Shown here one piece after another: positions 14,396 to 14,809 of a stretch of DNA of 14,809 bases (positions within the stretch are counted from its first letter, which is position 1; each line of letters begins with the position of its first letter). Location of the stretch: positions 1-14,809 of the forward strand of contig CAMYVI010000031.1 of assembly GCA_947302185.1 (NCBI GenBank). The letters run 5' to 3'. The position numbers and the translations under genes were made by a program. Below the pieces are notes generated by a model. The model worked only from the letters and a program-made list of their open reading frames with translations, ran no database searches and was not told the origin of the DNA. Origin of the DNA: an uncultured Lachnospiraceae bacterium. Its GTDB lineage: Bacteria > Bacillota_A > Clostridia > Lachnospirales > Lachnospiraceae.

Positions 14396-14809
14396 ATGAA
14401 TGCTGTTGACGATATTAAAAATCAGATTAAAGACACAAAAAAAATGAACGCGCAGGACGCCGGATACACGGGACAGACACAGGTCGCTGAGAATGAAAGC
14501 GAAACAGCCGAACCCTTTTCTCCCCAGAGAGATAAGGTCATCATCCGGACGAGCATAATCGGAATTCTGGCAAATGTATTTCTGGCTTCCTTTAAAGCGT
14601 CGGTCGGTCTTCTATCACATTCGATTGCCGTCGTACTTGATGCGGTCAACAATCTGTCGGATGCAGCCTCCTCACTGATTACAATCGTGGGCACGAGACT
14701 TGCTTCAAAAGCGCCGGACAAAAAACATCCGTTCGGCCACGGACGGGTCGAGTATCTGACTGCCATGGTCATCGCCGTGCTTGTTCTCTATGCAGGTATT
14801 TCTTCATTT
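14396..14809 (+). CDS. Cation diffusion facilitator (CDF) family metal transporter, N-terminal part (3' end outside window)
   Basis: ATG 14396 follows AAGGAG (14380-14385) by 10 bases, and the frame stays open to the last base (138 codons). After a polar, charged N-terminal tail of about 45 residues come TM1 (IIRTSIIGILANVFLASFKA) and TM2 with LDAVNNLSDAASS, where D82 and D89 are in the region of the conserved metal-site aspartates of CDF proteins. The cytoplasmic loop HPFGHGRVEY (111-120) is nearly invariant in the family. CDF proteins export Zn, Mn, Fe, Co or Cd ions in exchange for protons. Metal choice depends on residues mostly beyond the window. The N-terminal tail is longer than in minimal CDFs; ATG 14444 would shorten it. 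Probably a separate unit from the glycan genes. Confidence 0.85.
   Translation, partial: MNAVDDIKNQIKDTKKMNAQDAGYTGQTQVAENESETAEPFSPQRDKVIIRTSIIGILANVFLASFKASVGLLSHSIAVVLDAVNNLSDAASSLITIVGTRLASKAPDKKHPFGHGRVEYLTAMVIAVLVLYAGISSF

Noticed and set aside
1..14809. CRISPR array, tRNA, rRNA, insertion sequence or phage genes
   Set aside because: I saw no regularly spaced direct repeats, no cloverleaf-like segments, no transposase or integrase motifs and no flanking inverted repeats of IS type.

Overview
The window looks like a chromosomal segment of a low-to-mid GC Gram-positive Clostridia, most likely Lachnospiraceae-like. This rests on AGGAGG-type ribosome binding sites, compact multi-gene strings, the protein families present (ABCG-type transporter with a fused membrane domain, UPF0597, YhfC, LicD, CatB-type acetyltransferase, CDF) and their sequence style. 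This is inference from pattern, not from a search.

Left part (1-1537): the 3' end of a GH13 alpha-amylase-type glycosidase, a 3'-truncated remnant of a small DMT/EamA-type membrane protein, and an intact VOC/glyoxalase-fold protein with a complete 2-His/2-Glu metal site, closed by a long hairpin. Middle left (1538-4178): a two-gene ABC exporter. The ATPase carries an N-terminal multi-pass membrane domain, and the overlapping permease has about 135 extra residues of 27-29-residue tandem repeats in its predicted outside loop. Convergent to it on the minus strand (4297-7494) is a 1065-residue membrane sensor made of a two-component-type beta-propeller, a Y_Y_Y domain, a TM helix and an intact SpoIIE/RsbU-type PP2C phosphatase.

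Middle right (7495-10988): a 5'-truncated UPF0597 (serine/cysteine degradation family) remnant lies in front of an intact but divergent DAACS symporter whose substrate-site residues suggest a neutral substrate. An extended -10 promoter and a leader with four successive hairpins follow, then a broken HAD-phosphatase lipoprotein gene (two single-base deletions and loss of the C-terminal part), then an intact YhfC-type intramembrane protease.

Right part (11120-14348): a promoter is followed by a co-directional cell-surface glycan set. It comprises a LicD-type phosphotransferase (with one -1 frameshift), a GT23/NodZ/FUT8-like glycosyltransferase, a TagD-like cytidylyltransferase and a CatB-type O-acetyltransferase. 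The cytidylyltransferase probably makes the CDP-activated head group that LicD would transfer onto a glycan built in part by the glycosyltransferase, with O-acetylation as a further decoration. The window ends inside a cation diffusion facilitator gene.

The strongest unusual signals are the repeat-bearing permease loop with its membrane-fused ATPase partner, the DAACS protein lacking the NMDGT motif and the acidic-substrate arginine, the four-hairpin leader, and a cluster of three single-base deletions (at least two in A runs) plus three truncated genes. The deletion cluster needs a decision between real decay, phase variation and sequencing error.
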